This document shows positions 1 to 8,041 of a stretch of 42,901 bases of DNA, in pieces (position 1 is the first letter of the stretch; each line of letters opens with the position of its first letter). Below the pieces are notes generated by a model. It had not been told where the DNA came from and made no database searches. It saw nothing but the letters and a program-made list of their open reading frames with translations. This stretch comes from Mesorhizobium caraganae (GTDB taxonomy: Bacteria > Pseudomonadota > Alphaproteobacteria > Rhizobiales > Rhizobiaceae): positions 1-42,901 of the forward strand of contig NZ_JAFCGY010000038.1 of the NCBI RefSeq assembly GCF_016836705.1. The letters run 5' to 3'. Made by a program: the position numbers and the translations under genes.

Positions 1-207
1 GTTCCTCTCGTTGAAGGAACTCCATGGTCGGATCGCAGCTTCTACCCGCTCAAGACCAATACCTGTCGCGCCATCTCAGAACGAGGCGCCCCTCCCGCGA
101 AGCGGGTTCGTGCATGAGGCGCGAAGCCGCCATCCGCTTCAGGATTGAGAGTAAGCGTTGGGCTGGAGACAGCGCAAGAAAGTGAACAACGCGGCCGACG
201 GCACTCG

Positions 208-958
208 TCAGAGATGGCGCCTTCGCGCGCGCAGCAATTGGCGATAGCCGCGCTCGACCATCCTCAGCCCGTCGCGCATGAGCCGATACGTCTGGTAGCG
301 AAAAGTGGAGTCATGCCAGTGGGCGGCGCTGACCAGCCGCGGACCGAACAAGGCGGTCGCGACTTCAAAATGGGATGCCTGCTGGGCGCGGCCATCAAGG
401 CATCGCAGCATGTGGCCTAGGCGCCGGCGCTGGGTCGTAGTCAAGCGGGCGTCGGGAACGTGTTGCCTATGGATAGAGCGGATGAACCGCTCGATCGCCT
501 GGAGCCTGTCGTGCGCCATGTCGTCGAGCGGGATGATGGCGGCAAGGGGTTCGCCTGGCTTCGCGTCGTCGAGAAGCGCCAGTTGCGGGCCGACTGGCGA
601 AGAGCGCATGTGAAGGCCCACCTCGTCATGCCGGCCCGTGGCCAGCGAGAAGTCGGAGGCGATGCCCTCTCGCGCTCGCAGATCCGGCGGAACCTCGACA
701 AGGTTCACGACCCCAGGATCGATCTGAGGTGCCCAATAGACCGTCTGCTCGACTGCGGACTGGTCAGGTCTGGCGGCGAAATTGCAAACCCCAGCGCTTG
801 CGGAACGCGCGCATCGCCTTGGCGGAGTGGGAGGCGGCGAAGTCCTGCTGATACTGGGGATTGCGTCGCAGGAATTCCCGGGCAATCACGTCGGCGGCGG
901 CGCCTTTGACGAACGCATATGCCTGTGGGTCACGCCACTGCGATGTATCCGGCTTCAT
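208..958 (-). pseudogene. DUF6499/DUF2285 family protein, frameshifted
   Basis: The N-terminal part, read down from about 958, begins MKPDTSQWRD and continues through EFLRRNPQYQQDF to RKRWGLQF. This is the short N-terminal domain (DUF6499) of proteins found on rhizobial conjugative elements. The frame then meets a stop, while the overlapping frame continues as AARPDQSAVEQTVYW through a DUF2285-like C-terminal domain (RLTTTQRRRLGHMLRCLDG, FRYQTYRLMRDGLRMVERG) to the stop at 208. One surplus T near 778 (CAATTTCGCC where CAATTCGCC would keep the frame) explains the break. The start at 958 has a GAAGG six bases upstream; 964 is an alternative with its GAAGG directly abutting. The family has no firmly established function; members are predicted DNA-binding proteins linked to element maintenance. 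Either the gene is broken or the base is a sequencing error. Confidence 0.7.
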
Positions 959-1087
959 CCGCATCCTTCCCTTCTCAAGGAGTTGATAGGGGGACGCGGC
1001 GTTGGGCGAAATCCTTGGATTCCGTCATTGACGAATGAACGAGGAGAGATCTCGGCGCGGAGCAGTCAGGCCGAAACTTCGCGATGC

Positions 1088-1771
1088 CTACTGGCTTGCG
1101 CCTTGCAGTGTCTTGAATGTGTTCGTCCAGACGCGATAGGCGCCATCATCACCCTGGCTCCAGGCACTGAAGGCGCGCCAAGCAGCGAACGATGACGCGG
1201 ACTGCTCGAACAGCGCGCCGATCGACTGATCGCCGGCGGGCCATCCGGGAGGCTGGTCGCTTATCGCTTCATGCGTGAGGCGCCGCAGATCGGCCAAGGC
1301 CGAGCGGATGTGCGGCAGCGGAAATTCGCAAAGGTCGGTGTTGTCAGCCGCCTCCCGAAGGATGACCGCGAGCTTGGCGACCACGCCCGCCAGGGATTGC
1401 GCTGGCGTCGCCACAATCTCAGCCAGCAAGCCGTCGGCCTTTTCAGCGTCATCCTGCTCTTCCTTCAGGAAATCAGGACAGTCGCGGTCGGCGCAAGCCC
1501 CGTCTCCGCGCCCAATCACTTCGCCGACAGGAGAGAGAGCGCCGCTCGCCAGGAGCCCCGCCTCAGCTTGCTGCTGCCGGACACAGGAGGCCAGCATTCC
1601 AACGTGAGCGTCGATCCAGGCAAGGGACAGGACCAGTGCTGGATCGGCCAACGGCGGATCTTCGGTTGCATGGCCAACCAAAGGCTTAGGATGCCCAGCG
1701 ATCAACGAACTGCGTGGCTTCCGTCCAGGCGTGACGGATGGCAAAGTCGTGGTATTGTCGGAATCAGCCAT
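1088..1771 (-). CDS. Hypothetical protein, 227 aa
   Basis: The ATG at 1771 is preceded by GGAG nine bases upstream, which decides this start over longer readings. The protein is acidic and mostly helical. It has a disordered-looking N terminus (MADSDNTTTLPSVTPGRKPR), then a stretch around residues 45-75 with SLAWIDAHVGMLASCVRQQQAE and a Cys-containing segment (GACADRDCPDFLKEEQDDAEKA). The end is rich in Trp and aromatics (AWRAFSAWSQGDDGAYRVWTNTFK). No signal peptide or membrane segment is visible. I do not recognise a family. It is divergent from the HTH gene starting at 1914, so that regulator may control both. It is a normal-looking open frame among several broken genes. Confidence 0.65.
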   Translation of the reverse strand: MADSDNTTTLPSVTPGRKPRSSLIAGHPKPLVGHATEDPPLADPALVLSLAWIDAHVGMLASCVRQQQAEAGLLASGALSPVGEVIGRGDGACADRDCPDFLKEEQDDAEKADGLLAEIVATPAQSLAGVVAKLAVILREAADNTDLCEFPLPHIRSALADLRRLTHEAISDQPPGWPAGDQSIGALFEQSASSFAAWRAFSAWSQGDDGAYRVWTNTFKTLQGASQ

Positions 1772-1913
1772 GATCCGAGCTCCACACAGCTTGGTTTTGG
1801 TCAGGTCGGGCACGGGTGTTCGTGCACTCTGCTCGACCGTTTCACCGCAGCATTGGCGAGATTGGAGATCACCCCTCCCAGGCCACATGCGTCGGGAAAC
1901 GGTGGTGATTTAA

Positions 1914-2219
1914 ATGAACGCAGGCAAAAAATCAAGCCCTATGGCATCAAATGATACTTTTGGTATAGATGAACTTACAAGCGGACAAATGCGAGCCGCG
2001 CGCGCTCTGCTTCAATGGGATCAGAAAACGCTGGCGGAACGGTCGAAGGTTTCCCTGGCTACAATCAAACGACTTGAGCCTCTGGCCGGTCCGATAAGGG
2101 CAAACAGAGTGACTATTGACGCGTTGCGGCGTGCATTCGAATCCGCAGGTATACAGTTTCTTCCGGAGAATGGTGGCGGTGCTGGCGTCCGCCTCGCCAA
2201 ACGTTCTGATCAATCATAG
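1914..2219 (+). CDS. Small HTH (Xre-type) transcriptional regulator
   Basis: The 101-residue protein has the common small-regulator pattern SGQMRAARALLQWDQKTLAERSKVSLATIKRLE (roughly residues 23-55). The helix-turn-helix is LAERSKVSLATIKRLE, followed by a tail FESAGIQFLPENGGGAGVRL that is typical of this regulator family in rhizobia. It has no effector domain, so it is predicted to be a simple DNA-binding repressor or activator. It is divergent from the unknown gene at 1088-1771 with 142 bases between, room for a shared operator. A strong terminator at 2246 follows it. The start at 1914 is chosen over Met at 1941, which has no ribosome binding site. Target unknown. Confidence 0.8.
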   Translation: MNAGKKSSPMASNDTFGIDELTSGQMRAARALLQWDQKTLAERSKVSLATIKRLEPLAGPIRANRVTIDALRRAFESAGIQFLPENGGGAGVRLAKRSDQS

Positions 2220-2245
2220 GCGAGCTTCCGCGGTCACCGGCAGAA

Positions 2246-2283
2246 GACGCCTCGCCCGGTACCGGGCGAGGCGTCTGCCTTTT
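2246..2283 (+). terminator. Perfect-palindrome terminator between convergent genes
   Basis: Bases 2246-2275 are a perfect 30-bp palindrome: the arm GACGCCTCGCCCGGT is followed directly by its reverse complement. The hairpin is followed by TGCC and TTTT (2280-2283) on the plus strand. It ends the HTH gene. On the minus strand no T run follows, so DUF736 would rely on the hairpin alone. Confidence 0.8.
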
Positions 2284-2609
2284 CACTCGCCGTTGCGGCG
2301 GCTGGGGCGCGACCAGATGAGGCTGTGGCCCTCGCCTTCCTCGTCGGCGAAGAGGTTGGCGTAGATCGGAGCGGTAAAGCTCGGATCGTCCAGCTTAAGG
2401 CCGAGATAATCGCGACCCTCGGTGGAGCGCTTCGACCAGGCGGCGCCGATTTCGGCCTTGCCGACCACCACGCGGTGGCTTGGAGCGTTCTCGCCGCTGG
2501 CGCGGGTATCGGGGATGATGCGCACGCCCTTGGCCTGGACGCTGAGAGTGACGATCTCGCCGGTGAACTCGTTCGCATTGGTCTTCTTGAAAGTGCCGAT
2601 GGTAGCCAT
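2283..2609 (-). CDS. DUF736 family protein
   Basis: The 108-residue protein begins MATIGTFKKTNANEFTGEIVT and contains HRVVVGKAEIGAAW and DYLGLKLDDPSFTAPIYANLF, which mark DUF736. This family is common on plasmids and integrative conjugative elements of alphaproteobacteria, where it usually lies near conjugation or maintenance genes. Its biochemical role is not established, though the small beta-rich fold has been compared with single-strand DNA-binding proteins. The ATG at 2609 has GGAG nine bases upstream. The frame stays open far upstream but with non-coding composition, so the short start is preferred. It converges on the HTH gene, separated by the palindromic terminator. Confidence 0.88.
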   Translation of the reverse strand: MATIGTFKKTNANEFTGEIVTLSVQAKGVRIIPDTRASGENAPSHRVVVGKAEIGAAWSKRSTEGRDYLGLKLDDPSFTAPIYANLFADEEGEGHSLIWSRPSRRNGE

Positions 2610-3109
2610 TTTCAGTCTCCGTTTTCTCGTTTCCGAGCCCGCACCATGCGACCTCGATGGCGATCGTGAGGCCGAAGGCGACCGCCGCCGCATCGCTTGC
2701 GACCGCAGCAAAGCGGAGGATGGCGCAGGCGCGCGTTTCTTGGTTGCGCGAGGAATGGGCTTCGCCCAGGGGAAGAAACGCGCGACGCGCCATTGCGGCA
2801 TAGGCGGTCGAGGCTTCAGCCGCCCTTCGGCCAGATCAGCCCGTTCGAGAGGTCGTTGGTGCGCTCTGTGAAATGACGGAGGGAGGCAATGGCGGCACTG
2901 GCTATCAAGAATGATGAAGCGAACTGCTGGCCGAGATGTCCGCTGGTAACGGTTTGACGTGACTTGAATGAAAGCTTGCGCCCATCCAACCGCACACGGC
3001 GAAGGTGCTCCTATGAACGGCCGCAGTACCCCCCGCCGCCTACCGCGCAAACCAGCCAATTCCCGGCCTTGTCAGTACCGGCAAACCCGAACGCGAGGGG
3101 AGCCTGCAA

Positions 3110-3372
3110 TTGAGCAACGGCGCGGTTCTAGTCGTTGAGGACGAGCATCTGATCTTGCTTGACGTTGAGTCGGCCCTGGAAGAAGACGGCTTTGAAGTCG
3201 TGGCGGCTCAAAACGCGGCCCAGCTATGGCGGCCTTCGACGCCAAGCCGGGCAAGTTCAAGGGCCTCGGCACCGACATAGGCCTGGGCGCGGGCAAATCC
3301 GGCTGGGAACTTGCACGGCATCTGCGCCAGGCCAATCCGGCAATACCCTGCCAGATTGTTCCACCTTGCTAA
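3110..3372 (+). pseudogene. Response-regulator receiver domain remnant
   Basis: From a TTG at 3110, with GGGGAG eight bases upstream, the frame reads AVLVVEDEHLILLDVESALEEDGFEVVAA, the start of a CheY-like receiver domain with its acidic pair (ED). After a one-base loss near 3221 the other frame continues as AMAAFDAKPGKFKGLGTDIGLGAGKSGWELARHL, carrying the likely phospho-acceptor Asp (TDI). The frame stops at 3372 before the conserved Lys region. Intact stand-alone receivers of this type have about 120-130 residues. The gene is therefore frameshifted and probably truncated. It lies at the edge of the block of decayed DNA-repair genes. Confidence 0.72.
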
Positions 3373-3708
3373 CGTTGCCCGCGTCCCGTCACGCCACTGC
3401 TCCACGCCAGGCATGGACGAGTTGAAGAATTCCAGCGAAGATGGCATTCGCGAGAGCGGTCAGTGAACGTCCATAACTAAATTCAAACTGAGACACTACT
3501 AGGCGGCTTGGCACAAAAGTGATTCTCCGTTCTTCAGAAAATCGCCAATGACTTCAGCCAACCGCGGTCAACAGACGTAGGCAGTGACGCTGCGGGGGTG
3601 GTGTAACTCCGTTCGGGCTCCGCCCCTCTTCGTCACACCATCCCCGCCGAGTCTTGCACGGGATGGGTGCCTGCGCTTCGCTGCAGTACTATAAAACGGC
3701 GAGTAAGG
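3373..3708. other. Gene-free stretch with a long inverted repeat
   Basis: No convincing gene is present between the receiver remnant and the Pro/Ala-rich protein. The notable content is the inverted repeat at 3592-3647. The rest has mixed composition and no clear coding bias. Confidence 0.5.
3592..3647. repeat. Long imperfect inverted repeat
   Basis: The left arm GCGGGGGTGGTGTAAC (3592-3607) matches the reverse complement of the right arm GTCACACCATCCCCGC (3632-3647) at 14 of 16 positions. The 24-base centre contains a small GGGC-TCC-GCCC hairpin. No T run follows, so it is not a standard terminator. Its size and place on a mobile element suggest a protein-binding or DNA-processing site. Confidence 0.75.
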
Positions 3709-3984
3709 TCAGCCGCCGTTGGCCGGTGCGGGCGCTGCAGGCGCCGGAGCCGGTGCGGCCGGTGCCGGTGCGGCCGGTGCCGGAGCCGGTGCGGCCGGTG
3801 CCGGAGACGGTGCAGCAGGCGCTTCGATTTTCACATTGACGTTGCTTCCACCCCTACCAGGAATGTGAATGGTGCCTGTAAGAAACAGCAGTACGACTAC
3901 TGCGAGGACCGCCACGACAATCGCGATAACTGTGGTGCCACCCCCACCTCCGCCTGAATTAATAACGGTTGGGCCGTCAGCCAT
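3709..3984 (-). CDS. Small membrane protein with Pro/Ala-rich tail
   Basis: The 91-residue protein starts MADGPTVINS at 3984 with AAGGAGAG about seven bases upstream, a strong ribosome binding site. It has a run of six glycines, then one hydrophobic membrane segment (TVIAIVVAVLAVVVLLFLTG, about residues 18-37). A short linker with NVNVKIEAP leads to about 30 residues made almost only of Ala and Pro. The expected product is a single-span inner-membrane protein with an extended, probably periplasmic, tail. The Ala/Pro tail is coded by GC-rich repeats that could vary in length by slippage. No family was recognised. Confidence 0.72.
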   Translation of the reverse strand: MADGPTVINSGGGGGGTTVIAIVVAVLAVVVLLFLTGTIHIPGRGGSNVNVKIEAPAAPSPAPAAPAPAPAAPAPAAPAPAPAAPAPANGG

Positions 3985-4383
3985 GCTTTCTCTCCTTTTT
4001 CAGCTTCAATAAAATCCGTGGGTCCCGACGCAACAGAGCAAAACCGGTGGACGCAATTTAGCTTGCGCCGCAAACACTTCTGTCCTGGGGGGAGCTTGCC
4101 GACGAAATCAGCAAGAAATCAGTCGGAGATAACGGACGACGGCGGTTTCAGTTCCTTCGAGGGGGCGATTGGTCACCGAGTGCGCCACAGCAGAATAGCT
4201 TCGCGGCGGCTTTCACCCTGTTGCGTCGGCTTTCGGGAGCTTCGGAGGGCAGTCAGAACGACCGAAATGAAGGCGCATAGCTGCTGTTAGTGTTGGGTGG
4301 AAGCAGCGTGTCCTTTCGCAAGCGGCGGCGCGAAACACGCCAGCGGTCAGCCCTTACCCACTTGACTCCCATTCTCTTATCAG
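3985..4383. other. Gene-free stretch upstream of the dnaE2 remnant
   Basis: No supported gene was found on either strand. The sequence may be the degraded upstream body of dnaE2, but no DnaE2 motif could be read before about 4384. Confidence 0.4.
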
Positions 4384-4691
4384 GTGTTCGAGCAGCATCG
4401 GCGCACCGTTCTGTCGGCCGGCATGGTCGCGGTGCGGGCCGCATTCAGCGTGAGGGCGAAGTGGTTCACCTCGTCGCACGGCGCATCACCGACCTTTCCG
4501 CAGAATTGGCCAGCGTCGGCGAACGCGAGGGGAGCTTTCCCGTGCCACATGCCCGCGGCGACCAGGTACGCAATGGCGGCTCGGGGCCTGATCCGCGCGA
4601 GCTGCCGCCCAAGGGGCTGCGCAGCCGCGACATCTACATCCCGGACCTGCACATCGACAACATCAAGGTCAAGACGCGGGATTTCAGATGA
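4384..4691 (+). pseudogene. dnaE2: 3' remnant of error-prone DNA polymerase dnaE2
   Basis: The sequence reads VFEQHRRTVLSAGMVAVR, then after one missing G near 4437 (GTGCGGGCCGC where GTGCGGGGCCGC would keep the frame) continues GRIQREGEVVHLVARRI, TDLSAELASVGEREGSF and finally RDIYIPDLHIDNIKVKTRDFR before the TGA ending at 4691. This is the characteristic C terminus of alphaproteobacterial DnaE2, the damage-inducible polymerase that acts with ImuA/ImuB in mutagenic translesion synthesis. Only about 100 of roughly 1,080 residues remain, so it cannot be functional. It points to a former imuA-imuB-dnaE2 or similar cassette on this element. Confidence 0.85.
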
Positions 4692-4757
4692 CCCAGACTC
4701 TTCCCCGGCTCAGGCGTCACCACTGCCTGAAGCGCTATGTTCCGACCATGCCGTGCA

Positions 4758-5129
4758 TCACTTTTTCAGGTAGCTCTTGCGGCCGCTGTCAGTGATGCAG
4801 TAGTGGCCGCCGCGGGGTCCGGTGCAGAAGTGACCTCCCCGGCAGTTGCACTCGCTCTCGCTTGCCGGCGCCATCTCGGCCGATCCGCCGCCGATAAGTC
4901 CAAGGGGTTGACTGGACGCCCCACCCATCTCCGCCGAACAGTTCTTTTTGCTGGCGCTGACCGAACCGTCGTTGCAAATAAAGGTGCTGCCCTGGCAGTG
5001 TGAGATCCCACCCTTGTGACCGCTGCACGGAGTGTTTGCAGCAAAAGCCGGCTGGGCGCCAATCATCGCCAACAGCGCAGCAGAAACACACAGCCTCAAC
5101 ACCTCTAGGAAAGCCCCCTTATCCACCAT
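4758..5129 (-). CDS. Secreted cysteine-rich small protein
   Basis: From the ATG at 5129 (MVDKGAFLEVLRLC) the protein has a signal peptide ending near AQPAFA|ANTPC. A mature part with eight or so Cys follows, including HKGGISHCQGSTFICNDGS and later ECNCRGGHFC and GHYC before the Lys-rich end. The Cys pattern suggests disulfide bonds in the periplasm or outside the cell. Similar small exported proteins occur near thermonuclease genes in rhizobia, as I recall, but their function is not known. A longer start at 5150 (MAVLQLC) is possible. The start codon overlaps the start codon of the divergent nuclease gene within one CATG. Confidence 0.7.
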   Translation of the reverse strand: MVDKGAFLEVLRLCVSAALLAMIGAQPAFAANTPCSGHKGGISHCQGSTFICNDGSVSASKKNCSAEMGGASSQPLGLIGGGSAEMAPASESECNCRGGHFCTGPRGGHYCITDSGRKSYLKK

Positions 5130-5646
5130 GCAAAGCTGTAACACTGCCATTGGCAACAAAATAGTGCGCGTCGGGTCAATCTTGCTGGCCGTGGTTCTCG
5201 GCACCCACAATGCCATGGCCCTGCCGCTCGCTGGCGTACCGTCCGTTATCGACGGCGACACAATCGAAATCCACGGCACGCGTATCCGCCTCTATGGCAT
5301 CGACGCGCCCGAAAGCGCTCAGATCTGCTTCGATGGGTCCGGCAAGAAATATCGCTGCGGACAGCGGTCATCCCTGGCCCTCGCGGACTTCCTCGACGCA
5401 CACCGCCCCACGTCATGCATCGAGGTCGGGAGAGACCAGTTTCGACGCACGGTGGCTGTCTGCACAGCCGGCGGAGTTGATATCGCAGAGTGGTTGGTCA
5501 GGCGCGGCTACGCCCTCGACTGGCCGAAATATAGCGATGGCTACTATGCGCAGGCCCAAGCTGACGCTCGAGCCGCGAAGTTTGGAATGTGGATCGGATC
5601 GTTTGAGCAGCCTTGGGATTGGCGCAAGAGAATGACCGTCCACTAG
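5128..5646 (+). CDS. Secreted thermonuclease-like (SNase) protein
   Basis: The 172-residue protein has an N-terminal signal sequence (IVRVGSILLAVVLGTHNAMA), then the staphylococcal-nuclease fold. Visible motifs are VIDGDTIEIHGTRIRLYGIDAPE (the metal-binding Asp and first catalytic Arg), then DQFRRTVAVC and GVDIAEWLVRRGYALDW, and finally AQADARAAKFGMWIGSFEQPWDWRK. SNase family enzymes cleave DNA and RNA using calcium. Here it would act in the periplasm or outside the cell. The start at 5128 gives a proper signal peptide, but the ribosome binding site is weak. It is intact although it lies in a stretch of broken genes, and it overlaps the divergent Cys-rich gene by two bases. Confidence 0.88.
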   Translation: MQSCNTAIGNKIVRVGSILLAVVLGTHNAMALPLAGVPSVIDGDTIEIHGTRIRLYGIDAPESAQICFDGSGKKYRCGQRSSLALADFLDAHRPTSCIEVGRDQFRRTVAVCTAGGVDIAEWLVRRGYALDWPKYSDGYYAQAQADARAAKFGMWIGSFEQPWDWRKRMTVH

Positions 5647-5787
5647 CGGGTCGGCGATAGCCCGCCTCAGCACCGGCTTCGTGCATCAGGCTTTTGTCCG
5701 TGACCAATTGCGAGACCAACCGCCGCGTCCCGAGCATACGAGGCCAGCTTGGGCGCGCACCGAAATTGCCGACACCAGACAGTCCCA

Positions 5788-6368
5788 TCAACCGACCTGC
5801 TCGACGACAAGCGTCCCGGCCGGCAGCGGCCTGATCAGAGATTTGGCGGACACCGATGGATCAGGCCAACTCGCCCAGTCTTTCCGCTCCAGGAACACGA
5901 TCTGCCGATCGTGATAGGGGGCAATGTCGGGACCCGGTTCCATCGTGAGCATGGTGAACGCTTCACCGACATCATCGATCTCGCGCCAGATCCCGGCGAT
6001 GCAGAAAACCGGCTCGTCGCGCTTGGTGAAGAGCCACTTGTCCTTGCGCTTCTTGCCATTCGCCGTCGGGTCGGTGAATTCGCGAAACCATCGGCCGGGA
6101 TGAGGCAGCGGTTCGAGGCGAACTCGCGGCTGTCCGAGCGGAAGTTGTAGACCGGGCGCTTGTTTTGTCCGGGCCAGCTCCACCGGCGCCGAACCAGATC
6201 ACCCTCGCCGCTCGCGCCGGCGACCGGGCGGATAATCGGCCCTAGATCCGTTATCTTGATGTCCTCGCGCGCCTCAATGTTCGGCACGCCTTCGCTGAAG
6301 CGTATCTTGATCTTAAGATCGGCGAAGTCCTCGACGATCGAGGCGACGTCCACCATCAGCCGATAGAG
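5788..6368 (-). pseudogene. SRAP (YedK-type) DNA-protein crosslink gene, broken
   Basis: Reading down from about 6368 gives LYRLMVDVASIVEDFADLKIK, then NFRSDSREFASNRCLIPADGF. After a one-base loss near 6090 the other frame continues REFTDPTANGKKRKDKWLFTK, GIWREIDDVGEAFTMLTMEPG and APYHDRQIVFLERKDW, ending LIRPLPAGTLVVEQVG. This is the SOS response-associated peptidase family (HMCES/YedK), which shields abasic sites in single-stranded DNA by forming a bond through Cys2. The usual Met-Cys start is missing: the sequence before LYRL reads TLA. The catalytic Cys is therefore lost as well as the frame. The C terminus is otherwise well conserved, which suggests recent decay. Confidence 0.82.
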
Positions 6369-6369
6369 T

Positions 6370-6861
6370 GCAAGAGTTTTCGATTCCGACGCACCAACGC
6401 CGCATCATCATGAGACGCTACGGCGGCGATGTTGAGATGCTTGAATTGCCGTGGGTCTCCAACCCAGGGAACCCGGCGGGCGACCCTTCACGGTTGTCCG
6501 CGCAGAGGGCCGATCGTTCCCGAGCCACCGCTGCCTGGTGCCGGCGGCCGAATTCCGGCATCGCAGCCAGGGAAAGAACTACAGCTTTCGCCTCGCAAGC
6601 GGTGATTGGTTCTACTTCGCCGGCATCTGGCGGCCAGCGACGCGCGATTGGCCGGAAGCCTACGCAATCCTCACGATCCAGGCCAACGACGATATTGCGC
6701 CCTACCATGACCGGCAGATGGTGGTGCTGCGCCGAGACGAAGGCTCGGCTTGGCTCGACATGACGCACCCGGAACACGAAGTCCTTCTCCCCCTTCCAGG
6801 AGCAAGTTTTGCGATTTCGCGCCTCCGCCAGGGTCGTAGACAGGCTGAATTTGTGATCTGA
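6370..6861 (+). pseudogene. Second SRAP (YedK-type) gene, truncated and frameshifted
   Basis: The plus strand reads IPTHQRRIIMRRYGGDVEMLELPW. After a frameshift near 6450 it continues GLQPREPGGRPFTVVRAEG, SHRCLVPAAEFRHRSQGKNYS, WFYFAGIWRPATRDWPEAY and APYHDRQMVVLRRDE, to the TGA ending at 6861. These are SRAP family motifs, including the APYHDRQ block with the conserved active-site His. About 25 N-terminal residues, including Cys2, are absent. This gene differs clearly in sequence from the neighbouring SRAP, so it is not a recent copy. The two lie head to head and both lack their first codons at the same point, which suggests one deletion across the divergent promoter. Confidence 0.8.
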
Positions 6862-6919
6862 AGATTGTAGGATCTTTCAGTACGAAGCTTTGACCCTGGT
6901 GAAATGATGTTGCAGGCGA

Positions 6920-7991
6920 ATGGCCCCTGAACGCGGCGCCGGCCCGCGCAAGATCATCCATGTCGACATGGATGCGTTCTATGCGTCGGTCGAACAGCGC
7001 GACAATCCAGAACTCCGCGGCAAGCCGCTTGCCGTTGGCGGAGCCGCCGCCCGCGGCGTGGTCGCGGCCGCAAGCTACGAGGCCGCGCCTTCGGCGTTCG
7101 CTCAGCGATGCCTTCGGTCACGGCAAAGCGCAAATGCCCCGAGCTGATCTTCGTGCCGCCCCGCTTCGACGTCTACCGGGGCGTCTCTGCTCAGATCCGC
7201 GACGTTTTCGCCGAACACACCGATCTCATCGAACCGCTTTCGCTTGACGAGGCCTATCTCGACGTGACGCAGAACCGACTCAACATTGCGTCTGCCACGA
7301 CAATCGCCGAGATGATCAGGGCGAAGATCCTGCTGGTGACCGGTCTCACCGCTTCCGCGGCATCTCGTACAACAAATTTCTCGCCAAGATGGCATCCGAC
7401 CAGAACAAGCCAAATGGCCAGTTCGTCATCACGCCACGCCACGGGCCCGCCTTCGTGGAGACTTTGCCCGTCAAGAAATTTCACGGTGTCGGTCCTGCGA
7501 CAGCCGCGAAGATGGAAGCGCTCGGCATCGAGACCGGTGCCGATCTCAAGGAGAGGTCTCTCCCCTTCCTGCAGCAGCATTTCGGAAAGTCTGGGCTCTG
7601 GTACTATCAGATCGCGCGCAATCGACGAACGCGCGCTCGAGCCGGATCGGCCAGCAAATCGATCGGCGCCGAGGACACATTCACAGCCGACATCGTCGTC
7701 TCGATGCATCAATCGCCGAAATCAGGCCGCTGGTCGCCAAGGTCTGGGGATACTGTGAAGGCAAAGGCATCCGGGGAAGGACCGTCACGCTGAAGGTCAA
7801 ATTCGCCGACTTCCAGCAGATCACGCGCAGCCGCACGGCCCATTGAACTCCCAGATTTCGAGGAGCTCGCAACCGATCTCCTGAGGTCGGTATTTCCGCC
7901 GCGGAAAGGTATCCGCCTGTTGGGCATCACACTCTCGTCGCTGGGCGATGTGTCGCCGCCGGATCAAAGTCAATTGCGGTTCGAACTGTAG
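6920..7991 (+). pseudogene. dinB: DNA polymerase IV (dinB), multiply frameshifted
   Basis: The start reads KIIHVDMDAFYASVEQRDNP, the Y-family palm with metal-binding Asp. Further segments lie in shifting frames: FGVRSAMPSVTAKRKCPEL, VPPRFDVYRGVSAQIRDVF, EPLSLDEAYLDVT (catalytic SLDEAYLD), ISYNKFLAKMASDQNKPNG, KKFHGVGPATAAKMEALGI, KSIGAEDTFTADIV and a C terminus RLLGITLSSL. One-base losses are needed near 7084, 7363, 7617 and 7655, with at least one more near 7740. Pol IV copies damaged DNA during the SOS response. The full 350-residue length is present, but the gene cannot make a working enzyme unless several of these bases are sequencing errors. Confidence 0.87.
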
Positions 7992-8041
7992 CGCTGCCTC
8001 GGGCCGGGGCGCAAAGGACCACCGGCCGCAACTTGTCCGGA

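Noticed and set aside
1..207. Possible partial gene at the left edge
   Set aside because: Two plus-strand frames are open for 38 and 49 codons, but neither shows a motif or coding bias, and the stretch is too short to judge. The CCCGC-GAA-GCGGG hairpin at 94-106 has no T run.
2610..2793. Upstream extension or small gene ahead of DUF736 (MARRAFLPLGEAH...)
   Set aside because: The frame is open but overlaps the DUF736 gene in another frame, lacks a good ribosome binding site and has no recognisable family.
3721..3830. CRISPR-like or tandem repeat array
   Set aside because: The repeated GCCGGTGCCGG words are only the Ala/Pro codons of the small membrane protein; there are no spacers.
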